A stretch of DNA of 64,000 bases, taken from assembly GCF_013778455.1 (NCBI RefSeq), contig NZ_JACEHE010000003.1, forward strand, positions 186,001 to 250,000, in the 5' to 3' direction. Positions 34,779-44,260 of this stretch are shown here, piece after piece. Position numbers and translations under genes: made by a program. This DNA comes from Streptomyces himalayensis subsp. himalayensis. GTDB taxonomy: Bacteria > Actinomycetota > Actinomycetes > Streptomycetales > Streptomycetaceae. The notes under the pieces are model-generated. The model ran no database searches and had not been told where the DNA came from. It saw only the letters and a program-made list of their open reading frames with translations. How positions within the stretch are numbered: position 1 is the stretch's first letter; every line of letters starts with the position of its first letter.

Positions 34779-36299
34779 ATGCCTGAACAGCCCACGGATC
34801 GCCCCGTTCTCCTGAGCGGCCGGCGTCGCGCCGTCGTCCGCTGTACCGTCGCCCTGGTGCTCGCCGTGCTCGCCGCGCCGCTGCCCGGCAGTGTGACGGC
34901 CTCCGCGGAACCCACCCCCGATTCCGGGCTCGTGGCGCCGAGGACGTATCACGTGAAGCCGCCCGGCGGCCGCAAGCGCCCCGAGCGGGACAAGCGCATC
35001 CACATCCAGTACAGACGCGGCGGCAGCGAGGGAGTGGGCGCGAAAACGGGACGCCTCACGATGGATGTCAGCGGCTCGAAGGAGACGCTGCGGCTGAAGC
35101 AGTTCGGCAACGGCTGCAGCAGCACCGGCGGGGTGACCGTGGTGTGCGAAGTCGGCGCGAGCTACAACAGTTGGGCGGACTGGGCGGGCGCGCTTCCCTA
35201 CGCCGCGCCCGGCAGCAAGGCCGGCGACCGGGGCGAGCTGCACCTGCGCTACCGGGCCCCGGACGGCCACGTTTCCACCGCGACGACCACGGTGGTGGTC
35301 GGCGGGCCCATCCTGGAGGTCCGGCGCCCCAAGACCATCGCCGGCGTACGGCCCAGCGCCGAGACCGGCCTGGACCTCGCCGTCCGCAACACGGGCGAGA
35401 CGACGGCCGACGGCGTGGCCCTGATGGTCGAGGCCGGCAGCGAGCTGACATTGACGCAACGCTTCGCCAACTGCCGCTACACCGAAGGCGACGACGCACC
35501 GCGAAACGCCTACTGCACCTTCCCGGACCTGCGGTTGCGCCCCGGACAGACGGTGGTGTTCAGCCCCGGTCTGCGGATACGCACCCCCAGGACACTGGAC
35601 CACGGCTCGCTGCGCCAATCCGCCTGGCCGCTGGACCTCGGCCCGTACGAGGACGTGCGCGTGCCCGACGGCGGTAAGCCCGGCGACGGCCCGCCGCTGC
35701 GAACGCAGGTGCGCTCGGGCGGCAGCGGGCAGTGGAGCGACGAGCGGGAGGCGTGGACCGAGGTGCGCACGGACAACCCCGCCGACTACGCGGCGATCGG
35801 TGCCCACGTGCGGGCGGCCCCGGGCGAAAAGCAGGAGGTGCGGGTCGGCGCCCGCACGGACGGGCCCGGCGACCCGGGACAGGGCGGAGCGTACGACCTG
35901 GTCTTCACGGTGCCGCGCGGAGCCGAGGTGCTGAAGGAGCCCATGGAGGAGATCGACGAGGACGTTTTCGAGCCGTCGTGCCGGCACCAGGACAACGTCT
36001 ACACCTGCCCGTTGCGCGTGCACGAACCGGGCTCCGAGGAGACCCTCCCGTTCACGCTGAGGTTCGGCAAGGACGCCGGTGACGGTGCCGTCCGGCTCAA
36101 GGAGCGTAAGGGCGACGAACCGCCCGAGGACCCCGACACGTCCGACCACACGGCCGCGGTGACCGTGGATCTCGATGCCGCGTACGCGTCCTCCACCGCC
36201 TCGGGGCACCACGTCGCGTGGGGCGTCACCGGCGCCCTCGCGGCGTTCGTCGTCGCCTACGGGGGCCTGCTGCTGTGGCGACGACGGCAGCAGCGCTGA
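34779..36299 (+). CDS. Secreted protein anchored by a C-terminal membrane helix
   Basis: A 506-residue protein of unknown function. Signal peptide about residues 15-42 (VVRCTVALVLAVLAAPLPGS, cleaved near ASA), then a beta-rich extracellular region with an Ig-like portion (LDLAVRNTGETTADGVALMV), paired cysteines (NGCSS/VVCEV; NCRYTEG/NAYCTF; PSCRHQDN/YTCPL) and a single C-terminal helix (GVTGALAAFVVAYGGLLLW) followed by RRRQQR, so it is a type I membrane protein facing outwards. ATG 34779 is chosen because an upstream ATG at 34743 adds a charged segment before the signal. No partner gene is evident. Confidence 0.75.
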   Translation: MPEQPTDRPVLLSGRRRAVVRCTVALVLAVLAAPLPGSVTASAEPTPDSGLVAPRTYHVKPPGGRKRPERDKRIHIQYRRGGSEGVGAKTGRLTMDVSGSKETLRLKQFGNGCSSTGGVTVVCEVGASYNSWADWAGALPYAAPGSKAGDRGELHLRYRAPDGHVSTATTTVVVGGPILEVRRPKTIAGVRPSAETGLDLAVRNTGETTADGVALMVEAGSELTLTQRFANCRYTEGDDAPRNAYCTFPDLRLRPGQTVVFSPGLRIRTPRTLDHGSLRQSAWPLDLGPYEDVRVPDGGKPGDGPPLRTQVRSGGSGQWSDEREAWTEVRTDNPADYAAIGAHVRAAPGEKQEVRVGARTDGPGDPGQGGAYDLVFTVPRGAEVLKEPMEEIDEDVFEPSCRHQDNVYTCPLRVHEPGSEETLPFTLRFGKDAGDGAVRLKERKGDEPPEDPDTSDHTAAVTVDLDAAYASSTASGHHVAWGVTGALAAFVVAYGGLLLWRRRQQR

Positions 36300-36615
36300 C
36301 CGCCACGCCGCCGGTCAGCGCGTCGACGACGGCAGACTGCACCTGATGGCAGGCGCCTTCGAAGTCCCGGGCGCGAACTGCAGGTGCGGCTGTAAAGCGC
36401 GCCGCGGCCGTTGGGAGCAGCAGGCCCGTCGCTCTGAGAGCACGGCCAACTCGACCGGATCGGGCGATAGGCGGTCAACATGAATTGACATCGCCGACGG
36501 CGACTGGAAGCGATGGGAGCACGGGGAGCAGAAGAGGGCTCCCAATCCGCTCCCAAACAAACGTTAGGGGCCCTCCAAAGAGAGCCCCTCACCTGCAAAA
36601 ACATCCGACATCACA
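36300..36615. other. Left flank of the partial tRNA-Pro repeat
   Basis: No gene supported. A frame ending at the TAG near 36566 (GDWKRWEHGEQKRAPNPLPN) could be the last residues of a lost integrase, but this is weak. It is followed by a hairpin, GGGGCcCTC...GAGaGCCCC, about 40 bases before the repeat; a comparable hairpin precedes the second repeat copy. Confidence 0.3.
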
Positions 36616-36658
36616 GTCGGGACGACAGGATTTGAACCTGCGACCCCTTGACCCCCAG
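36616..36658 (-). tRNA. Partial tRNA-Pro(GGG), 3' half; probable attachment site copy 1
   Basis: On the minus strand this is a tRNA 3' half: anticodon loop CTGGGGG with stem TCAAG, variable loop, the T-arm GCAGGTTCAAATCCTGT and acceptor strand CGTCCCGAC. The 5' side of the anticodon stem (TCAAG) is present to its right, but the D-arm and 5' acceptor strand are not, so it is not a working tRNA. The identical 43 bases recur at 53588. tRNA 3' ends are classical integration sites in actinomycetes; pSAM2 uses a tRNA-Pro. Confidence 0.8.
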
Positions 36659-36795
36659 TCAAGTGCATGGTCTTGGTATGAAGACTCTTGCAGCCATTCC
36701 GCGCCCGAGGGCGCAGTCATAGCTGGTTAGCTGCCATTGATACTCCTTCCGCTCCGACACTGGCTCGTCAGACGCACTTGAAGACGGAAACGCGT
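36659..36795 (+). repeat. Imperfect continuation of the att repeat
   Basis: To the right of the tRNA fragment the sequence still resembles that after 53630, with shared blocks such as TTCCGCGCCCG, CGCAGTCATAG and GACGCACTTG. The long repeat thus spans about 180 bases at 36616 and about 170 at 53588, so both copies carry the same element-side arm and not just the tRNA core. Confidence 0.7.
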
Positions 36796-36965
36796 CGGCG
36801 GCGCTTCGTCCCGACGGGCTGGAGCGGATCGCGCCGTTGGTGCTGGAGCTGGTCGGCCGCGCAGAGCGCCTGACCCGCTCGCTCGGCGTACGCCTCGCCA
36901 CCGCTGTCTCGCTGTCGGCGGACCCGTCCTCCATACCACTGCGTCCGGTGCGACCCGGGCCTTAG
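36741..36965 (+). pseudogene. Start-less open frame, unrecognised
   Basis: A frame opening after a TGA at 36740 reads RSDTGSSDALEDGNASAALR, DGLERIAPLVLELVGRAERL and TRSLGVRLATAVSLS, with normal actinomycete codon bias but no start codon. The first part is also encoded by the repeat copy near 53740 (RSDSGSSDALGD), then the two diverge. Possibly the end of an element gene. No family assigned. Confidence 0.25.
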
Positions 36966-37538
36966 CGCGGCGCGAAGCGGGACGTAGGGCCTGGTGAACC
37001 TTGGCGCCGCAGAGCCCGAGTGCGGGGCCTCCGACCCCGGGCCGTGGCACAGTGTGTGAGATCAACTGCAATACGTGAGGAGATAGCGTTACAAGGTCTT
37101 CTCCACCGCCGTCACCTGAACTAGTGTGAGCGCCGTCACGCCGCGACGGTGCTGGATCGAGACCCGGCCCACGCACCGCCGCCTGGCCTACGAGCTGCTC
37201 AGCTATCCCTGCCCCTGCGCCGCCTTGCGGTGTGCGTCGGGGTGTTCAACGGCCCGGTCGGGACTCTCACGGATTCCGTACCGGCCTCGCTGTCCGGGGA
37301 GGGAGTCGGCTTTGTTCCACGCATGCGACAGGCCCATCGCCCTGCGAAGGCACCTTTTAGCGATGTACGAACCGTGAATGCCCTGCGCCCGAGGCCGCCT
37401 TGTCGTCGGCGCTGGGACACCGATAGCCGTCACACTGCACAGCAGCTCTGCGGTTCGGTTCGAGCCGCTTCCCCTTTCGTCCGAGCTGAACGGACTGTCG
37501 CCCGGTGAATGCGGGCTGAGCGAAAGGCTTTGGGCGCC
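36966..37538. other. Stretch without a supported gene
   Basis: About 570 bases. A minus-strand frame with HTVPRPGVGGPALGLCGAKV is the only protein-like patch, too weak to call. It presumably includes the upstream region of the SsgA-like gene; GAAAGG lies 13 bases before that gene's ATG. Confidence 0.35.
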
Positions 37539-37978
37539 ATGAACACCACGGTTCACTGTGAGCTGCAGTTGCGGCTCGTGTACATGAGTGACCTGTCTTG
37601 CCCGGTGACCACGGGCCTCCGGTACGACACGGCCGGCCCCTACGCCGTGCACGCCACCTTCCACACCGGCCCCGAACAGCCGGTCGAGTGAGTTTTCGCC
37701 CGAGACCTCTGCTGGCCGAGGGCCTACACGGCCCCGCCGGCACCGGCGACATCCGCGTCTGGCCGGCACGGGATCGCGGACGGGGAGTGCTGTGTATCGC
37801 CCTCAGCGCCCCCGACGGACAGGCCCTGCTTGAGGCCCCGGCGCACGCTGTGGAGTCGTTCCTGAAGCGGACCCACGAGTCGTTCCTGAAGCGGACCCAT
37901 GCAGCGGTGCCGCCCGACACCGAGCACCTTCACTACGACCAGGAAACGGAGCTGTTGCACCTGCTCGCGGAGAGCTGA
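37539..37978 (+). pseudogene. SsgA-like (SALP) sporulation protein, inactivated
   Basis: Begins MNTTVHCELQLRLVYMSD, then CPVTTGLRYDTAGPYAVHAT, as in SsgB-type proteins that guide septation in sporulating Streptomyces (about 137 aa). Three lesions: the expected Trp codon in PVEWVFARD is TGA (37689-37691); one extra base near 37710 moves the frame before LLAEGLHGPAGTG; and ESFLKRTH is encoded twice by a 24-base tandem duplication. The tail PDTEHLHYDQETELLHLLAE is otherwise normal. It cannot make a full protein unless sequence errors are involved. Confidence 0.85.
37853..37900 (+). repeat. 24-bp tandem duplication inside the SsgA-like gene
   Basis: Two adjacent 24-base units (37853-37876 and 37877-37900) differ only in the final base and keep frame, each encoding ESFLKRTH. 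The near identity argues for a recent slippage event. Confidence 0.9.
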
Positions 37979-38090
37979 GCCCCCACTCGTCGGGGGTTCG
38001 GCCACCTGAGCCTCGACCACTAGAGCAGCGCAAGCCGAACGACAGGAAAACGGGATCACGCTCCCGTGCGGTGCGGGAAAGGAAACCGAG

Positions 38091-38297
38091 ATGCCGCTGA
38101 TCAACTATTCCGTACTTCGTGACCTGCTCGACGAGTTCGATACGCTCACACCGCTGCTCAGCAGGGAATCGAACGCCCGGCGGCGACTGGAGGACGTGCA
38201 GTACACCGTCTGCGTCTACACCGGCCTGCGCGATCCCCAGCAGGCGGTGTCCCAGGCTCGCGACCTGCTCAGCCGGGCGGAGGTCGGACGAAGATGA
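38091..38297 (+). CDS. DUF5133-family small protein
   Basis: A 68-residue protein resembling the Streptomyces DUF5133 family: MPLINYSVLRDLLDEFDTLT, an R-rich turn, RLEDVQYTVCVYTGLRDP and a final helix AVSQARDLLSR. GGAAACCGAG precedes the ATG. The family's function is unknown; members often sit near SsgA-like or other development genes, as here. No signal or membrane segment. Confidence 0.75.
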   Translation: MPLINYSVLRDLLDEFDTLTPLLSRESNARRRLEDVQYTVCVYTGLRDPQQAVSQARDLLSRAEVGRR

Positions 38298-38519
38298 GGC
38301 CCGGGCAGCGTGGGATGGTCCGGACACGCGCAAGTCGTGTAGGGGTGAAGAGAGTTGTCAGCACCCACAGGAGCTGGGCAGATCGCCCGTCCCGCGCGAT
38401 GAGGTCTGTCTCGTCAACTGGTAGCTGACTATTGGCGACCGCACAGCGAACGGCTGGTTCCGCAGCAAGGAAGCTGCGAAACCAGCCGCTTGCGGCCAAC
38501 GACGGGGCCGCCATCACGG

Positions 38520-38604
38520 CGGGGTACCCGACACCATCTCGTCTACCGGGAATGGCTCGGCCTAAGCGAGCAGGAAGTGACAGACCTGGAGAAGAGAGGT
38601 GGGA
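38520..38604 (+). pseudogene. C-terminal scrap of a CaiB/BaiF CoA-transferase
   Basis: HHLVYREWLGLSEQEVTDLE then KRG matches the usual end of class III CoA-transferases (a short helix VLREWLGLS followed by EIAxL). Nothing upstream fits. A tiny remnant between the DUF5133 gene and the esterase. Confidence 0.4.
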
Positions 38605-38617
38605 ACTGCCCGGCTGC

Positions 38618-39943
38618 TCACCGGCCCGGGGATGACTCGCCAGCCAGGAAGCCCAGATCGATGACCTGCCCCATTCGCCGGTAGCCGTCTGCGTTGGGAT
38701 GGATCATGTCTCCGGCGTCATACCGCGGATCGATGGCGTTCGGGTTGGCCGACCAGGAGACGACGGCGTCAAAGTTCATCACACCGTCGCACACACCACC
38801 GCAGTTCCCACCACGGAGGATCCAAGAATTGACCTCGAACCGTTCTTCGTTCTGAAGCGCCGTGTAGGTCAAACGAGGTGTGATCGTCGCAAACACCACC
38901 TTGACACCGCGTGCATGCGCTCGCTCTACGAGCCTTGTGAAGGCGGCGATGATCTGGTCCGCCCCACATCCGAAACCCAGGTCGTTGGTGCCCGCATAGA
39001 CGAACACGTGGCTCACCCCGCTCAGGCCGAGAACGTCACGAGCGAACCGATCCTCGACGTTCGAGTAGGGTCCGCTGGCGATCGCACATTCCCTCGAGGC
39101 GGTGTTGCCCCCGATGCCCGCGTTGGCCACCGCGAACTGCGCATTGCCAGGGAGCTCGGCAACGATGCGCCGGGCGAGCACATCGCTCCAGCGCGAGTTC
39201 GGGGGCGCCGCGGGACCGGTGCCCATGTACCCGGTGGTCCGGCTGCCGGCGCCATCTGTCACGGAGCCACCCGTCACCACGACGGTTCCGCGGGCACTCG
39301 TAGTCGAGACGTCGACCGCCATGAGCATCAGGTGCGACGTCGTGGTGGTGGTGAAGGCACCGTCGTCGAGGTCACCAGTATGGTCCCCTGCTCCGGCCGC
39401 GGTGAGGTAGTTGGTGTCGAAGGCGGCGTCATGCGCGCTCGGAACCACGTTGCCGGGCACATGCATGCTGACCACGAGATCCTGCTGCTGAGTCGTTGCA
39501 AAACGCACGGGGTCGCTCACGACGTACTCTCCTGGCGGAACAACAACGCTGCGAGAACCGTCGAAGGTGGCGGCGCGCACGGTCCCCTTGACCAGCCGGG
39601 CGCCCGAATCACGCAGCCCTACCATCACGGCACCGATCTCCATCGGCTCCGTGCCGAGGGTGTTGCCGATCCGCACCCGAACCAAGTCACCACCCTGCGT
39701 CAGATGGACGATTGTCCTGACCGTCTGGTTCTCCAGCGACCCTTTTGTTGTGTGCTGGGCCGTCGCCCACGAAGCAACCCATCGCCGGCCGGATTCACCG
39801 CTCGCTTCTGAGGCTTCCGCACTGCCCGGAACTCCCGCGAGTAGGAGGCCGACAATGGCGGCGAGAACCAGCCAGACCGCCGCTGACCGCGGCCGTGCCT
39901 CCTCGGCCCACTGGCCGGTGAACAACGTGACGGGGCGTGGCAT
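38618..39943 (-). CDS. Secreted SGNH/GDSL-family esterase
   Basis: Exported hydrolase of 441 aa. The signal peptide has its core at VWLVLAAIVGLLLAGVPGSA. Residues about 50-210 form a beta-rich N-terminal domain (WVASWATAQHTT, VRTIVHLTQGGDLVRVRIGN). The SGNH domain follows with the Ser block VTGGSVTDGAG (a variant of GDS), Gly in AGIGGNTA, Asn in YAGTNDLG and the Asp/His pair in DAGDMIHPNADGY. This form occurs in polysaccharide or lipid ester hydrolases. It is 25 bases after the stop of the isomerase-fold gene in the same direction, so likely co-transcribed. Confidence 0.88.
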   Translation of the reverse strand: MPRPVTLFTGQWAEEARPRSAAVWLVLAAIVGLLLAGVPGSAEASEASGESGRRWVASWATAQHTTKGSLENQTVRTIVHLTQGGDLVRVRIGNTLGTEPMEIGAVMVGLRDSGARLVKGTVRAATFDGSRSVVVPPGEYVVSDPVRFATTQQQDLVVSMHVPGNVVPSAHDAAFDTNYLTAAGAGDHTGDLDDGAFTTTTTSHLMLMAVDVSTTSARGTVVVTGGSVTDGAGSRTTGYMGTGPAAPPNSRWSDVLARRIVAELPGNAQFAVANAGIGGNTASRECAIASGPYSNVEDRFARDVLGLSGVSHVFVYAGTNDLGFGCGADQIIAAFTRLVERAHARGVKVVFATITPRLTYTALQNEERFEVNSWILRGGNCGGVCDGVMNFDAVVSWSANPNAIDPRYDAGDMIHPNADGYRRMGQVIDLGFLAGESSPGR

Positions 39944-39968
39944 CAGCGTCTCCTTTCTCAGCGAGCAA

Positions 39969-40937
39969 TCACCAACGGATGGTGGACAGAAGGTCGAAGC
40001 CGAGTCGCGCGGTTTCCATGGCGCTCTGCCCGGCGTTGTCCTGCTCGATGATGTATTCGGTGATGCCGAGGTCCGCCGCGGCCTGGAAGACGCGAGCGAA
40101 GTCGATCACGCCGGTGCCGGGGGCGGTGATGTTGCCGTTCTCGTCCATGTCCTTGACGTGGAACTGGCGGAACCGTGTCGGATGGGCCTCCAGCAGCTCG
40201 ACGGGGTCCTGACCGGCCCGCCATGCCCAGTAGATGTCCAACTCGAAGTGCACCAGGCCGGGGTCCGTCTCGGCGAGCAGGATGTCGTAGCCGGTTCGGC
40301 TGGGGTCGTCGGGCAGCGGCAGGAACTCTGGGTTGTGGTTGTGGTAGCCGACCTCGATGCCGAAGATCCTGGCCTGTTCAGCCGCCTTGTTCAGGTCCTG
40401 GGCATACTGACCCCAGGCGAGCGACGGCGGGACCAGCGGGCTGAACAGTCCTGTCGCGATGAATGCGGGGAGCGGTTCCACCATGTACCGCTGTCCGAGG
40501 ATGTAGGCGTCCTCGATCATCTTCCGCCAGCGCGATTCGTCGTAGGGATACGGCGACTGGTGGCCGGAGGTGGCGTGCAGTCCGTAGGCATCCAGCGCGG
40601 CCTTGAACTCCCGCGCCGTGCGGCCGTGGAAGCCTGCTTGTTCGACCTTGCGGTAGCCGATGGCCGCCAGCCCGGCGAACGTCGCCTCGAGGTCGGCGTC
40701 CATGAGGTCGCGCATGGTGTACAGCTGGATACTGACGGCCTCGTGCGGAACCCGGTGCTTGTCTCGCTGGGGCCGCTGTTGCTGCGGCGCGGAGTCCGAG
40801 GCCGCGAATGCGGTCGGAGTGCCGACTGCACCGGCGGTGCCTAGCACCGCCGCGGCGGCGCCCGCCTTCAGAAATCCGCGGCGGCTGACCAGCTCCCGCA
40901 TGTCCGCGGGCCTTTCGTTACCGTAACCGGTGCACAT
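39969..40937 (-). CDS. Tat-exported sugar phosphate isomerase/epimerase-fold protein A
   Basis: A TIM-barrel protein of the xylose isomerase-like AP endonuclease 2 family (PF01261), 322 aa. Unusually it carries a Tat signal, VSRRGFLKAGAAAAVLGTAG, cleaved near AFA. The barrel shows VSIQLYTMRDLMDADLEATF, YHNHNPEF and a metal-site-like ELDIYWAWRAG and QFHVKDMDENG. ATG 40937 has GAGGAAA four bases away; ATG 40901 (MRELVSRRG) is an alternative. Export implies action on extracellular sugars. Recent work places PF01261 enzymes in 3-keto-sugar cleavage, which would fit the dehydrogenase-like neighbours, but that is inference. Confidence 0.82.
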   Translation of the reverse strand: MCTGYGNERPADMRELVSRRGFLKAGAAAAVLGTAGAVGTPTAFAASDSAPQQQRPQRDKHRVPHEAVSIQLYTMRDLMDADLEATFAGLAAIGYRKVEQAGFHGRTAREFKAALDAYGLHATSGHQSPYPYDESRWRKMIEDAYILGQRYMVEPLPAFIATGLFSPLVPPSLAWGQYAQDLNKAAEQARIFGIEVGYHNHNPEFLPLPDDPSRTGYDILLAETDPGLVHFELDIYWAWRAGQDPVELLEAHPTRFRQFHVKDMDENGNITAPGTGVIDFARVFQAAADLGITEYIIEQDNAGQSAMETARLGFDLLSTIRW

Positions 40938-41046
40938 AGTTTCCTCACTTGGGTTCGCGCCGAGGCTTCGATGTCCGCATGTGCTCATTGATCTGGGACC
41001 GGGGTCCGGCGGAGCACGCTGCATACTCCGTCGGAGCCTCCTGCGT

Positions 41047-44000
41047 TCAACGGACCACGGTGAAACTCCACGTCCGGGTGGAGGTGTTGCGGGACGGGTC
41101 TTCGGCGATCACGCGCACCTGGTGGGTGCCGGTGGCCAGCTTCTTGGCGGGCATGTGGGTGATCCGGTGGGTGTCCTTGTCGTAGGTGAACTCCACGGCT
41201 TGCCCGTCGAGGTACATCGTCAGGTGCGCGGTGGTGAGGTCGGAGCGGTCGTCCTGCACTGTCGCTCCGATCGCCGGTTGCCTGTCCGACGTCTCGGATC
41301 CGCCGGCCGGTGTGACGTCGCTGATCACTGGTGGCGTCGTGTCCGGCCCTTCGGTCACGGAGATCTTCACTATGTCGCGTTCGGCGTTCCCCTTCGCGTC
41401 GGTGACGGTCAGGACCGCCGTGTAGCTTCCCGGCTCGGTGTAGGTGTACCGCGCCGTGGCTGTGTCAGCGCCCTCGCCCGGCACCCCGAAGTCCCAGTGG
41501 TACGACAGTGCGTCGTCTTCGGGGTCACTGCCGCGGCCGGTGAACTCGACCGTGAGCGGCGCGGCACCGCTGGTCGGGGTCGCGGACGCCTGTGCCGTCG
41601 GTGGCGAGTTCAGCCCCGTGCCCACGAACTCGATGTAGTTCACCACCATCATGCTGTCGGCGTCGACGGGCGTCGGCGGCACCAGCGGATTGCGGAACAC
41701 CAGGAAGACCTCGTGCGGGCCGCCCGGGTCACGCACCGGGATCTCGACCGTGGTCCAGCTCTGCGCACCGAGGTTGCCCGGCACCTGGGCCGATCCCAGC
41801 AGCGGACCATCCGGTGCGTCGGCGCGGACCTCGGCCTTGCCGCCGAGTGAGCCGGCGGCGATCCGCAGGTCGAGGCGGTCGATGCCGGTCAGGTCGACCG
41901 GCTTGTACGACACATGGTCGCCGTCCTCCAGCTCGCCGATGGCCCGGATACCACCGCCCTTCGGATCGGAAGCCTCCACCACCTTCACGCCGCTCTGGTG
42001 GGAGAAGTGCTCGGCCTGCTTGATCCGCGGCTGCAGCACGGCCGCGTCACTGCCGGTGAGCGAGGGAGTCCCGTCGGCGCCGCCGTCATCGGTGTAACTG
42101 GCCGAGACCACATAGAAGCTCGACTGGGTGTCCGGCTCCCACGCCGCGGGGATCGTCACGGTGCCCGAGCAGCCCGTGAAGCTCTGGTCCCCATGTGCGT
42201 GCTCGTTGTGGCCGAGCGCGGTCTCGACACGGACCCTGTTGCAGTCGATCGGCCCGTCCTGCGGGTCGGTGACCTTGACCTCGAACGAGAGCCGGTCGCC
42301 GTAGTCGTACACGCCGCCATCCGCGGGCCGCTTGATCGTCACGGTGGGACGGTCGTTGCCCACGATGATCGTCTCCGTCGCCGTCCCGGTCTTGCCCGCG
42401 CTGTCGGTGACGGTCAGCCGCGCGGTGAAGGTGCCGTTGCTGTTGTATGTGTGCGCGGGGTTGGCCTCGGTGGCGTCGGTGCTCCCGTCGCCGTCGAAGT
42501 CCCAGGCGTAGGTCAGCGGATCGCCCTCGGGGTCCCGGCTGCCGGCGCTGGAGAAGGAGACCGTGAGGGGTGCGGTACCGCTGGTGCGGTCGGCCGACAC
42601 GCGGGCGATCGGCGCACGTGAACCATCCACGTAATTGATCTTGTAGATGGCTGCGTCCGGGCTCCCGCCGGCGTACATGCCGCCGTAGCTGGCGCTGCCG
42701 TAGTCCACGACGTACAGCGACCCGTCGGGGCCGAACTCGAAGTCCATCGGCGCCGCCATCGTCCCGGAGTCGAAGAACGGGTGGATCCGGGTCGGTTGGC
42801 CCTCGGCTCCGATCTCGATCTCCTTCATCCACCCGCGACTCCAGTCACCCATGAAGAAGTGGCCGTCGAAGTAGGAGGGGAACTTGGTGTCCGACACCAG
42901 CTCCGAGTCGAAGCGGTAGACCGGTCCACCCATCGGCGCCTCGCCACCGTTGCCGAACTCGTCGGTGGACTTACCGTCGTAGTGCACGGTGCCGCCGTCG
43001 TACCAGATCCAGGGATGCTTCGCAGGCGGCAGCTCGCGCAGGCCGGTGTTGTTGGGCGACTCGTTCACCGGCGCGTCGCAGTTGAACTTGGGGCCGGACT
43101 GCCCGGTGGCGAAGTCGTAGTCGTTGAAGTTCAGGTTGGGCCCACTGCAATACGGCCAGCCGTAGTTGCCGGGCTCCCGGATCTGGTTGACCTCGACCAG
43201 GCCGCCCGGTCCGCGGGTGTCCGACTCGCTGGCGGCGTCGGGGCCGTACTCACCGACGTAGAGCCAGCCGGTCTTGGCGTCGATGCTGAAGCGGAACGGA
43301 TTGCGGAAACCCATGGCATAGATCTCCGGCCGCACCTTCGCGGAGTCGGCGTTGGGGTATTTCCCGTTCGGCCCGAACAGGTTCCCTTCCGGGATCGTGT
43401 AACCGCCGTCTGCCGTCGGTCGGATCCGCAGGATCTTGCCGCGCAGGTCATTGGTGTTCGACGACGTCCGCTGCGCGTCGTACGAGGGGTTGCGGTTCGG
43501 CCGCTCGTCGATCGGCGTGTAGCCGTCAGAGGAGAAGGGGTTAGTGTCGTCTCCGGTGGAGATCAGCAGGTTCCCTGCACGGTCGAAGTTCAGGTCTCCA
43601 CCGACGTGGCAGCACAGGCCACGATCGGCGGGGATCTTCAAGACGACCTGTTCGCTCCCCCGATCCAGGGTGTCTCCCTCGAGCCGGAAGCGCGACACGT
43701 ACGTTTCGCCCTTGTACCGCTCGAAGTCCTCCGCACTGCCCTCGGCGGGGGCATCACCCTCGTTCACGCCAGGCGTCGTGGGATCGTCCGCCGGGGTGTC
43801 CAGCTGGGGCGCGTACATGAGGTAGACCCACCGCGACTGCGCGAAGTCGGGTGGCACCGCGATCCCCTGCAGTCCCTCCTCGTCGTGCTTGTAGACCGGG
43901 ATCCGCGCAGCGCCCGCCGTGCCGACGCCCTCTTCGCTGAGGAAGACCCGCCCGTCACGGGATGTGTGCAGAACGCGGCCGTCGGGCAGTACCGCGAGCG

Positions 44001-44190
44001 CGAGCGCCTCACCGACCTGATCCGGCCCCAGGGCCAGTGTGATCTGCTCGAACTTGTCCTCACCGGGAGGCTCGTCCAAGACCGTGTCGGCATAACCGGC
44101 CTGGCCGAGCACCAGCTGACCGAGGAAGAGGGCGCAGGCTATGAGGCCGGCGATGAGGCTGCGCGCGCGTGCGGGTATGGAAGTCGACAC
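41047..44190 (-). CDS. Secreted PQQ-type sugar dehydrogenase-like protein with PKD and CBM6-like domains
   Basis: A 1047-residue exported protein. The signal peptide has its core at LIAGLIACALFLGQLVLG. Residues about 45-490 form a glucose/sorbosone dehydrogenase-like beta-propeller (LAVLPDGRVLHTSRDGRVFL, HDEEGLQGIAVPPDF, CCHVGGDLNFDRAGNLLIST, EIYAMGFRNPFRF, PMGGPVYRF). Then come a PKD domain (AYAWDFDGDG-like YAWDFDGDGSTDATEANPAH), a CBM6-like domain (IKQAEHFSHQSGV...VNYIEFVG, about 700-850), a second PKD and a C-terminal Ig-like domain. Probably oxidises a polymer-bound or free sugar outside the cell, with PQQ as the family cofactor. Its paralogue follows at 44625. Confidence 0.85.
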   Translation of the reverse strand: MSTSIPARARSLIAGLIACALFLGQLVLGQAGYADTVLDEPPGEDKFEQITLALGPDQVGEALALAVLPDGRVLHTSRDGRVFLSEEGVGTAGAARIPVYKHDEEGLQGIAVPPDFAQSRWVYLMYAPQLDTPADDPTTPGVNEGDAPAEGSAEDFERYKGETYVSRFRLEGDTLDRGSEQVVLKIPADRGLCCHVGGDLNFDRAGNLLISTGDDTNPFSSDGYTPIDERPNRNPSYDAQRTSSNTNDLRGKILRIRPTADGGYTIPEGNLFGPNGKYPNADSAKVRPEIYAMGFRNPFRFSIDAKTGWLYVGEYGPDAASESDTRGPGGLVEVNQIREPGNYGWPYCSGPNLNFNDYDFATGQSGPKFNCDAPVNESPNNTGLRELPPAKHPWIWYDGGTVHYDGKSTDEFGNGGEAPMGGPVYRFDSELVSDTKFPSYFDGHFFMGDWSRGWMKEIEIGAEGQPTRIHPFFDSGTMAAPMDFEFGPDGSLYVVDYGSASYGGMYAGGSPDAAIYKINYVDGSRAPIARVSADRTSGTAPLTVSFSSAGSRDPEGDPLTYAWDFDGDGSTDATEANPAHTYNSNGTFTARLTVTDSAGKTGTATETIIVGNDRPTVTIKRPADGGVYDYGDRLSFEVKVTDPQDGPIDCNRVRVETALGHNEHAHGDQSFTGCSGTVTIPAAWEPDTQSSFYVVSASYTDDGGADGTPSLTGSDAAVLQPRIKQAEHFSHQSGVKVVEASDPKGGGIRAIGELEDGDHVSYKPVDLTGIDRLDLRIAAGSLGGKAEVRADAPDGPLLGSAQVPGNLGAQSWTTVEIPVRDPGGPHEVFLVFRNPLVPPTPVDADSMMVVNYIEFVGTGLNSPPTAQASATPTSGAAPLTVEFTGRGSDPEDDALSYHWDFGVPGEGADTATARYTYTEPGSYTAVLTVTDAKGNAERDIVKISVTEGPDTTPPVISDVTPAGGSETSDRQPAIGATVQDDRSDLTTAHLTMYLDGQAVEFTYDKDTHRITHMPAKKLATGTHQVRVIAEDPSRNTSTRTWSFTVVR

Positions 44191-44260
44191 GAGGGGCCTT
44201 TCTGTGTTGCTCAGGTGCTGGGTCTCTTACCGCGCTCGCCGACTCCGGCGAGCTGCAGCA

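Noticed and set aside
36616..36658. Functional tRNA-Pro gene
   Set aside because: Only the 3' half is present; the D-arm and 5' acceptor strand are missing.
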